The translations under genes and the position numbers were made by a program. The notes beneath the pieces were generated by a model, which saw only the letters and a list, made by a program, of their open reading frames with translations, had not been told where the DNA came from and made no database searches. A stretch of DNA of 64,000 bases from Argentina anserina (lineage: Eukaryota; Streptophyta; Magnoliopsida; Rosales; Rosaceae): NCBI RefSeq assembly GCF_933775445.1, contig NC_065875.1:23807555-23871554 (forward strand), written 5' to 3'. How positions within the stretch are numbered: position 1 is the stretch's first letter; the number at the start of each line of letters is the position of its first letter. This document shows positions 1-10,995 of the stretch, piece after piece.

Positions 1-165
1 ATGGAATAATCTGTAAGGAGGGCCGTTGATTCCCTGAGAAGCCATCAGTCTTTGTAGGCGAGTAGGAGTCCACCATAGTTTATGGAAGATCTTGATGAGT
101 CCTAAGATAAAAAACACACACAAAGAGATTGACATAGTGATTATTGGATCCCCAAACCAGCTCAT
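1..165 (-). CDS. CYP72-type cytochrome P450, first exon only (cut by window edge)
   Basis: The minus strand reads 55 uninterrupted codons from an ATG at 165-163 to the window edge. After a hydrophobic N-terminal anchor (about residues 8-28) comes KIFHKLWWTPTRLQRLM, then GINGPPYRLFH. This closely matches exon 1 of the other P450 genes here and is the typical microsomal CYP72 start: a membrane anchor followed by the basic/proline hinge. The remaining four exons lie outside the window, so I cannot say whether the gene is intact. It is the left-most visible member of a same-strand tandem array. Confidence 0.85.
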   Translation of the reverse strand, partial: MSWFGDPIITMSISLCVFFILGLIKIFHKLWWTPTRLQRLMASQGINGPPYRLFH

Positions 166-615
166 GATTGTTCTTCCTGTAGTGGACTAGTCAGCTTAGA
201 CTCAGATCACTAGTTTCAGTTTTCTTGCTTCATTTGGGATGAATAAGGAATCAAACTGCATCCTCAAAAAAGAAAAAGAAAAATATATGCATTATCAGGC
301 GGTCATTGTTGACTATATATATTTGCATTGAGATGTGGGCGCACTAATGGGGGATTTTATACAATACAATATTATCTGGACCACGTTTAAATAATGAACT
401 GAAACAATATATCATCTCCTCCTCGTATGCATGATTCAACAACTAAAAGAAAAATCAACACATATCAAATATTGAAGTAAGTAATTTCGAAGCTTAGAAA
501 TAATTCAGAGTTGTCTCTGATTCATGACATTTAAAAATAATAATAATAATTCCAAGTAATTAAGTTTGTCATCATCAAAGCCTACAAACTTTGAAGCCTT
601 AAAAAGTTAAAAGCA
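166..615. other. Intergenic, upstream of the edge P450
   Basis: AT-rich sequence between the divergent starts of the edge P450 exon and the PPR relic. A TATATATA run at about 314-322, read on the minus strand, is a possible TATA element about 150 bp before the P450 ATG, but this is weak. No gene is seen. Confidence 0.5.
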
Positions 616-1585
616 ATGCGCGGGACTTACCATATGAGACAATTACATTACCGCAGCTTGTGCTCCATCAGCATCAGTTCTGGAAATCCCACCAACCCAA
701 ATCCAATCCCATGGAGGAAGAAAAAACAGACCCAGAAGGCCCTGCGTGTTATTAACGCAATGCCGCCGACGAGCTCAGTTTCTCACAGGGGCTATGATAC
801 TTTGGTACTTGGCGAATGGGAAATTTGATCATGCAAGGGAAGTGTTCGACAAAATGCCTGAGAGAGACTTGGTGTCGTGGAATGTGATGCTTAATGGGTT
901 CTTGGGGAATAGGGGCCCTAGTGGGGCTCGTGCTTTGTTTGAACTTGTGCCGGAAAGGAATGTTGTTCCCTGGACTACTATCTTATCTGGTTATGCCCGG
1001 AATGGTTGTGTTGATGAGGCAAGGAAGGTTTCGACATGATGACACATAAGGATGAGGTATCCTGGAATGCATTGATTTCGGGTTATGTGGGGAATGAGAG
1101 AAAATAGTGTTATTAGGTTGTATGAGTTGAAAGCAGATTGGCGAGCAGCTTATTGAATTGTTTGATGTGGGAAACAGAAGAGAAATTGGTTTGAAATACA
1201 AAACAGATTCACACATTTTTAATTGGGGATTCTACACACCCAGAGATGGAAAAAATATATGCCTTCTAGGAAGAGTAGGACTTGAAAATGAAGCAAGAGG
1301 GATATGTTTCATGACTTTCATCTACAAAGTTGGTTTTGCACGATGTTGATGAGGAGGAGAAAGTGCACACACTGAGGCAGCACAGTGAGAAACTGGTTGT
1401 GGCATTTGGAATTTCTTTCAATTCCAGCTGGGAGGCCAATGAAGAACTTGCAAGTATGTGAAGACTGCCATACGGCCATCAAATACATATCCAAGATTGT
1501 GGCAAGGACAATAATCTTAAAGGATCTTAATCACTTCCACCACTTCAGTGACGGTTCTTGTAATTGCGGGGATTATTGGAGATAA
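616..1585 (+). pseudogene. PLS-DYW pentatricopeptide-repeat protein, degenerate and internally deleted
   Basis: Plus-strand segments resemble an organelle RNA-editing PPR protein. 800-1036 gives a repeat pair with [17 protein letters not shown] and [21 protein letters not shown]. After a one-base shift, 1037-1107 continues as [19 protein letters not shown] before a stop. At 1345-1440 the [13 protein letters not shown] block appears in one frame; 1436-1585 carries the C-terminal DYW block in another frame ([19 protein letters not shown] ... [15 protein letters not shown], ending at a stop). A normal family member has 500 or more residues, with many repeats and an E domain between these parts; here about 250 bp separate them. 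With at least two frameshifts and a large deletion it cannot make a working editing factor. The family call is firm; the original gene is unknown. Confidence 0.85.
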
Positions 1586-1845
1586 TGAATATTCAAGTAC
1601 TCTTCATTTTAATCCTGCTTCCAGATATAGATAGGAGAATATCACACACAAAGTTACAGATGTTGTTACTAATACTGATTGAAGAAAAATCACGCCCGAA
1701 GAGTGAACCAAGCAACAGCCCGAAAGCCCCAAACACAAAGTCATAGCTTTTGGCCCAGCTCCCACCTCCACCTCCTTTTGTAGGACTTGAGCACATGATC
1801 TTACTTTGCCGCCGCTGATAGATTCACATTTTTTGTCTTCAGAGC

Positions 1846-3815
1846 TCATAATGAGTGTAGCTTTACTTGAATTCCATGTTGTGGCCGAACTGTAAGAAGC
1901 CGAAAGGGTGAGTGAACATAATTCGGAGAAAGTGTGAAGGTGTGGTGTTGTAGAATCATTGCCAGAGCAATCTTGGCTTCAGTGGTTGCAAAGTTGTTTC
2001 CCACACACATTCTAGGCCCCATTCCAAAGGGTAAGAATATGGCCATGCTATTGTTGGTAGCTTTTGCAACCCCTTCTGAGAATATCTCTGGTTTGAACAA
2101 GTCCAAATCTTGTCCCCAAAACTGAGGCTCATGCTGAAGGGCCAAAGCTGGAATATAGATTTCAAGATCAGCTGGAACAAGGAGTTCTCCAAGTCTAACT
2201 TCTCTTGCTACTTTCCTTTCAATGGACACAACAGGAGGATATAACCTTAGAGACTCATTGATGATCATACCCATCTGCAACAAATAAAACACAATTGAAA
2301 ACAACTCATCATCATTAAGGTAACAACATTTCTCCCAGAGTGATAAGGAAATGGTCAAGTTCTTTACTTTCTTACCGTTTTTAATTTGGAAATGCCGTCA
2401 AGGTTTGGAGTTTGTTTGCCAAATAGGTGCAGGACTTCTTTCCTTGCTTTCTCTTGCCAATCTGTATGAAGTGCTAGAAGAAACATAGTCCAGGCTAGCA
2501 AACTGTTGGTGGTTTCTTGCCCAGCAAAGTAAAACGTCTTGCACTCATCAATCAGGTCATCCACTGTGATCCTCTGGTTTATATCAACATCATGATGAGC
2601 CTTCAAAAGTAATCCAAGAAAATCACTCCCAAAACTTTTTTCTTCCCCACTCTTAGTCATTGCTTTCTGTTCTCTTTCTTTGACAATCTCTAATATGGAG
2701 TTGCGTACTCCTTTCTCAAGATTCTCTGCTTCAATATCATCACTGGTTTTGAAAAGGTTACTGCAAGAATTATAAGGTGAACTGTTTTTAAGCAGATGCC
2801 ATTGCATCAAATGAAAATAAGCATGTTTATCATCTCAATATATGATTATATTGAATAATAGTGACCTGATCATAGGAATCTTAGTGTTGAAAGCATTTTT
2901 GAATGTTAAGATGGCTAACTTCATCATCTTGTCAAAAATACTCTTCCCTTCTAAGTAGCTGCTGCCAAATGCTGTTCTGGAAATCACTTCTGATGTCAAC
3001 AACCTGAATTCTTCAAATATCTCAATTTCTTTCCCTTCATGATTTTTCCACCTCTCTAACATCAACTCAGCACTAGCTATAGTTGCGGGAACCAGACACT
3101 AGTAAAAGTAAGACAATAACATCACAAATTCATGCCACTAGCAAGTTTACTCATATTCCTCTACTGCTTCCTCATAATTTATAGAAACTGATACAGCTAT
3201 TTCACTAGAATATTAACCAGTAAGTACTTACCTTTAAGCTCTCTCCATGGAAGGCAGAGTTGGCCAGCTTTCGCACTCTCCCCCATTTTTCACTTTCAGT
3301 TGTTACAAGTCCATCTCCCAGTAACTTCTTCATATATTCTGCGATATCGGTTTTCACAAAAGTTCTATCTTTGTTATTTAGTACCTCTTTGCACAGCTCA
3401 GGATCTGTAATGACCAACTGGGCTCGAGAACCATGCCATTGAAGAAAATTCTTCCCTGCAGTATAAGTGACTTTAAAATTTTCGATTTAGAAATCAGGAT
3501 GAAGATTGGATACCTTTAGATCAATTTGTTACCATATGATCTGCTCCATAAGTAGATATGAGGTTGAACATAAGAAAATATATCATGTGACAAACTTTTG
3601 GGTCTGCTCATGGCTTCCTTTTGCATGCTGGAGATTTCTTTGGAATTTCCATGGATAAATCTGTAAGAAGGACCTTTGATTCCTTGTACAGTCATCAGCT
3701 TCTGAATACGAGTCGGCTCCCACCATAGTTTGTGAAAGATCTTGATCAGAGCTAAGAGAAGGAACAAAAACGGAAAGCTTAAAAGAATATACACTAGGCC
3801 TCCAAAAGAACTCAT
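1846..3815 (-). CDS. CYP72A-like cytochrome P450 monooxygenase (gene A), five exons, 517 aa
   Basis: Proposed structure: complement(join(1846..2274,2376..2760,2866..3098,3232..3455,3533..3815)); all introns are GT-AG with phases 1,0,2,0. The sum of 1554 nt is a multiple of three with no internal stop. An N-terminal anchor (about residues 7-26) precedes KIFHKLWWEPTRIQKLM. The I-helix oxygen-activation motif AGQETT is at about 326-331, the K-helix ExxR (ESLR) at 381-384, and the haem loop PFGMGPRMCVG has its Cys at about 465. CYP72 enzymes are ER-bound, need an NADPH-P450 reductase, and oxidise terpenoids, gibberellins and related specialised metabolites; the substrate here cannot be read. One oddity: the PERF motif reads PEIF, so the Arg that pairs with ExxR is Ile (about residue 439). 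That may impair folding or haem retention. Exon 3 also starts CLVPATIAS instead of the usual NM(I/F)PDMIAS. Confidence 0.88.
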
Positions 3816-4523
3816 CTGAGATTCTCAGAACTAGAACCTAAAATGCTTCTTTATTAATAGTTGAAAAGCTTAAGGTTTCTTGATGTTTTTATTTGGGAAA
3901 AATTAATCTTGATGTTTACCCCTTTTGACCATATAGACTGCATATGACTTTAATATTTATGAATAAAATTGATTTTGGGCCCCCTATATTGTAGGTTGTC
4001 AAGAAGCTAATGCAGACAGTACTATCTAAATCTTTATGACTTTCGGTACATATCACTCATATTTTTCTCGTAGTTTGTTCTATTAGGCTTAGCAAAATAT
4101 CAGTATATGATTGTTTATCACACTCTGAACCATCTTGCTTTGTGTTCCCATTCTTCATATACTGTCTAGTGTTTACTTTCATTTTTAGCATCAAATTATA
4201 GTACTGGTCAGTCATATCATAGTCTGTACTGCTTGTTGAATAAGATACTTATACGTAACGGAAGGAAATTCCATTCGTGCCTAACAGTCAAAGGGCCAAA
4301 GTAATTAAGCAACCAACTAAGAAGGGTTAAACATGTATTGATGGATCATCAACGTAGAAATGTGAGGTTTATTCACTTGGGTTTTTGGGGGTGCTGTACT
4401 GGTATTTAAGAAGTATATTGATTCTTTTTTTTTTTCGATTAAAAGTTTATTAATTCTTGTAATCAGCTTAGCAGCTGCAATTTGGTAAGCTAGCACCAGT
4501 TTCTATGTGAAGTTCTTCACAGC
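3816..4523. other. Intergenic between P450 genes A and B
   Basis: AT-rich, no coding signal on either strand. It contains the 5' flank of gene A and the 3' flank of gene B, including a T-rich run near 4426-4437. Confidence 0.6.
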
Positions 4524-6399
4524 TCAAAGAGACTGTAGAATTACTTGAACTCCATGTTGTGGACGAATAGTAAGAAACTGAGATGGCGAATGGACATAGC
4601 CTGGGGAAAGGGTAAATGAGTAGCGTTGTAGAATCATAGACAGAGCAATCTTGGCTTCAGTCACAGCAAAGCTGATACCTACACACATTCTAGGTCCCAA
4701 TCCAAATGGCATGAATGCGGCCATATTATCCTTGGTAGCTTTAGAAACCCCTTCAGAGAATCGCTCTGGCTTGAAAAGTGCAGCATCTTGTCCCCATAAT
4801 TGAGGATCATGGTGAAGTGCTAAAGGTGTGACAAGCAATTCAACATTTGCAGGAAGGAGGAGTTTCCCCAGTCTAACTTCCCTTGCAACTTTCCTTCGCA
4901 GCAGAGTAGCAGGAGGATAGAGCCTTAGAGTCTCATTGATGATCATGCTCATCTGCATGCATCAAAATAAACAAAGAGTCTCAACTAACTTGGAACATTT
5001 CTGCGCACAGAAAAGCATAAATTAAATGTCATAGATGTGCTTACTTTCTTGAGTTTTAAAATGCCATCAGGTTTTGGATTTTGTTTCCCAAATAATTGTA
5101 GGACTTCTTTTCTCGCTTCCTCTTGCCAATCTTGGTGTTGTCCCAGGAGAACAACAGTCCAAGCAAGTAGAGTATTAGTGGTCTCTTGTCCAGCAAAGTA
5201 AAATGTCCTGCATTCTTCAACTAATTCATTCAATGAAATCTGATTCTTCTCATCAGTACTGTGATGAGCCTTCAAAAGCAATCCTAGAAAATCGCTTCCC
5301 AAGATTTCTTCTTCCCCACTCTTAGCCACTGCCTTCTGTTCTCTTTTCTTAACCATCTCCATTATGGAGTCCCGTATTCCTTTCTCAAGCTTGTCTGATT
5401 CAATCTCATCACTGGTTCTAAAAACTTTGCTGCAAGTTTAAACGAATGAAAAATCAACAACCCAAAGAAAGAACAACTCTGTATTGTACAAACTAATTAG
5501 AGAAACTAGCTAGCTGGCTACCTCATGCCAGGAAACCTGACTTTGAGAAAGCTTTTGTACAATAAAGGGTAGAACTTCATCATCATTTCAAATATTTTCT
5601 GTCCTTCTAAATAGCTGCTGCCAAATGCTGTCCGGGAAATCACTTCCGAAGTGAACAATCTGAATTCCTCATTTACATTAATCTCTTTTCCTTCCTGATT
5701 TTTCCACCTTTCGGCCATCGCCTTGGCACTAGCTATCATGTCTGGGAACATGTTCTAGTAATAACACAGTACCATCATGAAATTATTAGCCAGTTCAATA
5801 GTGACCGTACTTATTGGCGTGTTTATATTCAATACTTACTGTTAAGCTCTCTCCATGAAAGGCATGGTTCGACAACTTTCTCAACTTCGCCCACTTTTCA
5901 CCTTCTGTGATGGTAATGCTATCTCCTACTAGCTTCTTCATAAAGTTACTAGGCCTCTGTTTTGGATATACTCCATCTTTGTTATTGACGATCTCTTTGA
6001 TCAGCTCAGGTTCTGTAACAACCAAAACAGGTTGTGGACCATACCATTGAAGAAAATTCCTCCCTGTGTAACAGCAATGACTAAATCAAAATCTTTGAAC
6101 AGAGTTTGTTTAGAAACCATACAAGTTAAGAGAATGTAAATACCATAGCTCTTGGTCCATGTGTGAATATGAGGTTGAACTCTAGGAAATATATCGTGTG
6201 ATAGATTTATGGGCCTCCTCATTGCTTCCTTTTGCATGTTGGAGATTTCCTTGGTATTCCCATATATAAGTCTGTAAGAAGGACCTTGAATTCCCTGCAG
6301 AGCCATCAGTTTCTGAATGCGAGTCGGAGTCCACCATAGCTTATGAAAGGTCTTGACCAGAGCTAGGAGAAGCAACAGACAGAGAAAGCTTAAAATCAT
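4524..6399 (-). CDS. CYP72A-like cytochrome P450 monooxygenase (gene B), five exons, 508 aa
   Basis: Proposed structure: complement(join(4524..4952,5045..5429,5522..5754,5840..6063,6144..6399)). Exons 2-5 have the same lengths as in gene A (224, 233, 385, 429 nt); the sum of 1527 nt is in frame. All signature motifs are intact: a hydrophobic anchor in the first 15 residues, then KTFHKLWWTPTRIQKLM; AGQETTNTLLAWT in the I helix; ETLR as ExxR; KPERF as PERF; and PFGLGPRMCVG with Cys at about 456. The start is the first in-frame ATG (6399-6397) before the anchor. It gives a slightly shorter N-terminus than A because residues before the anchor are absent. A TATATA at 6440-6446 on the minus strand is well placed upstream. 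It is probably functional, with unknown substrate. Confidence 0.9.
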
Positions 6400-6439
6400 G
6401 GTTCTGATTTCTGTGTTTCTTCTAGGACTCAGTGAGTGC

Positions 6440-6446
6440 TATATAC
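6440..6446 (-). promoter_or_regulatory. Possible TATA element of P450 gene B
   Basis: The minus strand reads GGTATATAGC about 41-47 bp upstream of the gene B ATG. This spacing fits a short 5' UTR. It is only a motif match. Confidence 0.4.
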
Positions 6447-6896
6447 CTGGTTGCTTTTGATAACAATTATTGACCTGGATTCTTTGGCATGCCACTAGTC
6501 ACAAATAAGATGCTACTTTTTGTTTTTTGTTTTTGAATTGTTTTGTGTTTGGGTAATAGACACTCATATAAAATTGTCCCTATCTATATATTGTTCATAT
6601 ATTATTATACCATTTTCCGGTTTTTTTTTTGCTGCAATGCTGCATCAGAAAATAATACCATTTTCGGTTTTCCTTCACAATGATTAAGCTGCATATAGGG
6701 TTCATCTATGAATTGACTATGAACTTTACCAATCTCTAACGTTGGCTTCATATATGAATTAGAGTCTGCTCACCATAAACAGGTGTACGTTTTCTTCCGG
6801 GAGGTTTAATTTTTCCAGTACAATCCTATACATTCCCTTATTAATTAGACGTAAAGAGTTAAAGACGACCAAACACCTCTATTCCGAGTTTCAGAA

Positions 6897-7022
6897 AACT
6901 TTGTTGCCCTTGAAGCAAAGATAGCTATGTCAATGATTCAACTTTCCCCAGGTTATGTCCACTCACCTTTTCAACATACTACTGTTCGCCCTCAGAATGG
7001 AGTTCAAGTAATTATACAGCCA
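6897..7022 (+). pseudogene. CYP72-type P450 exon 5 relic, opposite orientation
   Basis: On the plus strand, starting at 6897, one frame reads NFVALEAKIAMSMI, then QLSPGYVHSPFQ, then TVRPQNGVQVIIQ. This is the last ~40 residues of a CYP72 protein. The expected RYSFT between the two blocks is missing (a short deletion), the haem Cys region is absent, and the frame runs on past the usual end. All other P450 sequence in the window is on the minus strand, so this piece was inverted or transposed. Sequence from 6400 to 6896 holds nothing else I recognise. Confidence 0.85.
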
Positions 7023-7289
7023 TGGTTATATGTGAAGACCAGAACTTCCAATGAAATCTTGAAGTTGGACTTATATATTTTATGTTAGCTTATGAAACAG
7101 CAACTGTTAAACTGATTGTCAAAAATCAAAATGGTGCTTAAACACCACATCTCACCTGAATAAATAAACATCACATCTGTGAAATCAATTTATTCAATCT
7201 CCAAACAGGGACACTACCTATGCATATCTTGACCTTAATTCCAAGGCAAAGGTGGAGTTTTAGGTCCTATAAATTTTCTTTTTTTGTGT

Positions 7290-8323
7290 GTCATATATAC
7301 AAATTGCTAAACTTTGTTTTTATTATTCCTAACAAAATAGAAGCATTTCTGATCTCAATTAGATTAATGAGCTGCAGTGTGACAATTCTACCATATATTT
7401 TTACCAGCTTAACGCTATGGAAGAGAATTTCTCTGCTTTCCAACATTGATAAAGGTTTGGTAGCTAATACAACCTTGGATTGAGAATCAGTTCCTTTGCT
7501 TGTTGAGGCATCACGACTCGAGTACCGAAAACTACCTCCACGAGCTCCCTTTAGTTGCTTTTCCACCTTAAGAGACAACTTACATACATCATTGAAGGTC
7601 CAATACTGCTGCAATTGCACCACATTACCAAATCTCAGGCTTCAAACCTACAAGATACCGAGCTATTGATTGTTCCTCTGGCTCTACCAAATCACATTTA
7701 ATCATGAAATCTTCAAATTCTCCAATAAAGTCTTCAATAAACATCTCCCTCTGTTTGAAGTTGTGCAGCTTGAGGAAAATCTCTTGTCGATAGTCTTCTC
7801 GCAAATACTTTCTCTTTTTTAGCTCCCTTTTCATCTTCTCCCAAGTCACAATCTTGCCTCTTCCTTCTCGTTCTCTCTGCCTTTTAAGTTTTTCCCACCA
7901 AGAGGAGGCACGTTTTCTCAGCTTCACCGCAACAATTTTCACCCTACTATGATCTCTAACTTCCTTCAAATCGAATATACGTTCTACTATGTGAAGCCAG
8001 TCAATGAACTCATCAGGTTGTGAACGACCCTCAAACTCAGGAATGTCAACCCTGATATCAAAATCTTTTCGGTGACTCCGATTTCTTCTAGGATGATCAG
8101 CTTGAGAATTCTCATCATTGGAATTCTGATTTGAGTCTTGGTGGAAGGGGTTTTCTTCTTCTTCACCACCACTGGAAGATTCCTCTTCGATATCATGACG
8201 ATCACGCTGATCTAAACGTTCCTGAAGTTCTTGCACAAGTCTCTTCAATTCCTTCATCTCGAAATCACAATCAGGACCACCTCGGCCTCCTCGGCCACAT
8301 CTACCACCCCGTTGCCCAACCAT
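7290..8323 (-). pseudogene. Ty3/Gypsy retrotransposon gag remnant
   Basis: The minus-strand reading begins at an ATG (8323-8321) directly after a primer-binding-like site. It has a Gly/Arg-rich start, an acidic Ser/Glu-rich stretch, then the gag capsid-like region: VDIPEFEGRSQPDEFIDWL, an ASSWWEKLKRQRE block, and YLREDYRQEIFLKLHNFKQ. This is the Retrotrans_gag pattern (Pfam PF03732). At about 7625 a one-base shift is needed to continue as VVQLQQYWTFNDVCKLSL. No zinc knuckle, protease or pol follows, so the element is truncated near 7290. It is a dead fragment; its LTR is listed separately. Confidence 0.8.
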
Positions 8324-8328
8324 TAACT

Positions 8329-8340
8329 GCTCTGTTACCA
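8329..8340 (-). other. Primer binding site (initiator-Met tRNA type), one mismatch
   Basis: The minus strand reads TGGTAACAGAGC, one base from the usual TGGTATCAGAGC. It lies six bases before the gag ATG and next to the putative LTR end CTACATCA, which fixes the orientation of this Gypsy remnant. Confidence 0.75.
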
Positions 8341-8344
8341 AAAC

Positions 8345-8720
8345 TGATGTAGTAAAACTATCGCAGGGAAAACCCCCAAAAGAGGTTGGTGCGGGGAACA
8401 CCAATCTGTTAAGATACGCTCGCCACTCCAAGGAATCCACCAAGAAGAAGATAAGAGCAAAACTCGCCACTCTAGGAATCCACCTAAGGGATAAGAGTTT
8501 GGATGATAATTGGGAAGAACTGCTTCACAAAATTATACTATATTTCTAATAATACTCAAGTCCTCTTTAATAGAATACAAAGCTTCATTTTATACGACAA
8601 GGAAGGGAAAACATAAAGACTACTTATTAAAACTCAGAAATTAAGATAGTTATTCAAGTCTCCTAACTCCTAGGAATCTTAAAGATCATAACTGAATCAT
8701 GATATCAAAACTCATCAACT
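8345..8720 (-). mobile_element. Probable 5' LTR of the gag remnant (outer end uncertain)
   Basis: Upstream of the primer site on the minus strand is LTR-like sequence ending in CA. It has a TATA-type motif (TATAAAATG) near 8588-8596, plus a duplicated 'GGATTCC...GGAGTGGCGAG' segment. I found no second LTR copy, so the outer boundary near 8700-8770 is a guess. Confidence 0.45.
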
Positions 8721-9583
8721 TCCTCAAGTAATGCAACCAATCCTTTATTGTGTCTAAGTTCATCCTCGATATTATAGATGGTACTGAACTTTTTGACTTG
8801 CATTCTTGTAGACCTTTGGTGTTTGTCTAGGGACCCTAGGTAGAGCAAGTCAGTTGAGGCTTTGTGTTAGGCAACACACAGAACTTTGGCATGTTTAACA
8901 TTGTGAAAAGTATCACTGGTCACTTGTATTATTACGCAGCGTTTTACACATTGCTATTTGTCACGCGTATTAAGCCGTCTGAGGATTCATTCTTAGGGGG
9001 TGTATTCAACTCTGATTTTAAATGATTCTGATTGATTTATTATAATCAATGGATTCTGAAAATCCATAGATTATTTCAACTCCACATAGATTCAGTCAGA
9101 TTTCATTGTATTGTATTTATCAGATTTGTGTTGATTTGTTTGGATTTCACAAATGCATGTATGATTTTTTATATTAATATTAAATAATAAAATAGAGAAC
9201 ATGGAGAATTAATAAGTTGGTTTTCTTTTTTAACAAATTACAAAATAATAATGTCTTTTACAAAGTAATAAAAATATAAAAACAACCAAATATTACATAG
9301 TGAAAATTGCAAAGACAATCAGAAAAATACATCAAGAGGCTACATACTCATCCATTCCGACCTCATTGTCATCATAGTCTTCATGATCCCTCTCATTCGC
9401 ATTGTCCTCATTATTTTCATTCTCATTTCCTTCAATATCATTGTTATCTTCTTGACTTTCATTATCACCATTATGTGGTCTATCTTCCCACATAGCTTCA
9501 GCAATATTAAGTCTCCAAGCATTAGCCTCATTATCACCATTATGTGGTCTATCTTCCCACATAGCTTCAGCAATATTAAGTCT

Positions 9584-10995
9584 CTAAGTATTAGCCTCTG
9601 CTCTTTGTTGTAGTTGACTTTGAGAAAGTAGTTCAAGATTCTCATCTTCCATATCAAGTTCTTCATCATCTTCTACTTCATGAGGAAATTCATCGGAACG
9701 ACATTCTTTACGAAGAAAGTTGTGAAGACCGGCACAAGCTAACACCAACTCTGCTTGTGTTTGAAATGGGAATGGAGGTGTGGTTTTGAAAATTATGAAC
9801 CGTGATTTAAATATACCGAAAATCCTCTCAACCACATTTCTTAATGATGCATGACGAAGATTAAACAACTCACTTGCATTTCGGGGATGTCAACCTTGAC
9901 CACCAAAGTCTTTGAGATGATATCGAACACCTCGTAATGGAGCTAAAAATTGACGTCGATTAGCAAACCCACAATCTACAAGAAAATATTTTCCTAGTAA
10001 TATACAACATATTTGTTAGCATAAGGATAACATATACTCACAAGATTTTCGAAAAAAAAATGACAAAAGAAATATCAAACATGATTATTTATATAACAAT
10101 GAATTACCTTGAGGAACCTCAAGTCCATTTCTCCTTGATAAAGCATCATTTAACAACTTTGAATCATGCGCCGACCCTTCCCATCCGCTTAGCACATATA
10201 TGAACTCCAAATCAAAGTTGCATGCTGCTAGTACATTTTGAGATTGAATTCCATGGCGGTTACGGTAGCTACTAACTTCACGACCTTTTACCATGACTGG
10301 AATATGAGTGTCATCAATCGCGCCAATACAATCCTTAAACAATAAAATAAATTATTAGTAAAACTTTTACATAAATTACAAAATAAGAAAAAAAATTAAG
10401 TAAACAAAGTATTTCATTTAACATACTTTAGATATTTATGTACCTTAAAGTAAGGCCAAAATCGTGTGCTTCCCCTTATTTTAGATGGCACTACAAATCC
10501 CGGTTTGATCATCATACGTGGTGCTATAGTGTTCAAGGCCTTCAAAGTTTTGTTGAAGTTTTGACTAGTTGTAAAATGTGAGCGATCAAACCTTTCTCGA
10601 ACATTACCGTATCGATCATTGTGGCCCACAATGATTAAGAACGTAGCCACCATCTCTTCAACACATATATACCGTGTATCTACTAAGAGTCCATCCTCTC
10701 TAATAATCGTACACAACCTTAGGAACACATCTGGGTACATTCGGTGCAATTGTCGGAAACTTTGTGAGTTTTCATTCAACAAACCTTAAATGTAACGATA
10801 TCCTTTCTTGGTAATAGGTCTTCTTTTGAGCGGACGATGAATGCGGGGATGGATCATACTCATGGTCTCTCTTAATGCAAATATTAATGCTTGAAATGCC
10901 ATCAATACATACTTGATTGTTTCATAAAATTCATCTTCAAGTTCTTCTTCATCTACATCTTCTATGTCTATCTCTTCCTCATCTATTTCCTCCAC
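9584..10995 (-). pseudogene. PIF/Harbinger DDE transposase with two premature stops
   Basis: Proposed exons: complement(join(9584..9993,10108..10333,10444..10995)), all GT-AG. Exon a carries the N-terminal acidic and helical region (QLHRMYPDVFLRLC; FLIIVGHNDRYGNVRERF). Exon b has IGAIDDTHIPVMV, with the first catalytic Asp near 10312-10317, then NRHGIQSQNVLAACNFD and GWEGSAHDSKLL. Exon c has KYFLVDCGFANRRQFLAP, with the second Asp near 9973, and LRNVVERIFGIFKSRF, with the Glu near 9830. The DDE triad is therefore readable. However, a TAA at 10788-10786 and a TGA at 9892-9890 interrupt it, both exactly in frame. The C-terminus ends in an acidic tail with Gln-rich LLSQSQLQQ. A dead transposase of the Harbinger family (DDE_Tnp_4 type). 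Confidence 0.88.

Noticed and set aside
9307..9669. ORFs rich in His/Tyr (plus strand) or Asp/Asn/Met (minus strand) beyond the transposase stop
   Set aside because: An acidic, repeat-rich stretch with a duplicated ~66-bp segment downstream of the transposase stop at 9584; likely 3' sequence of the element, not a separate gene.
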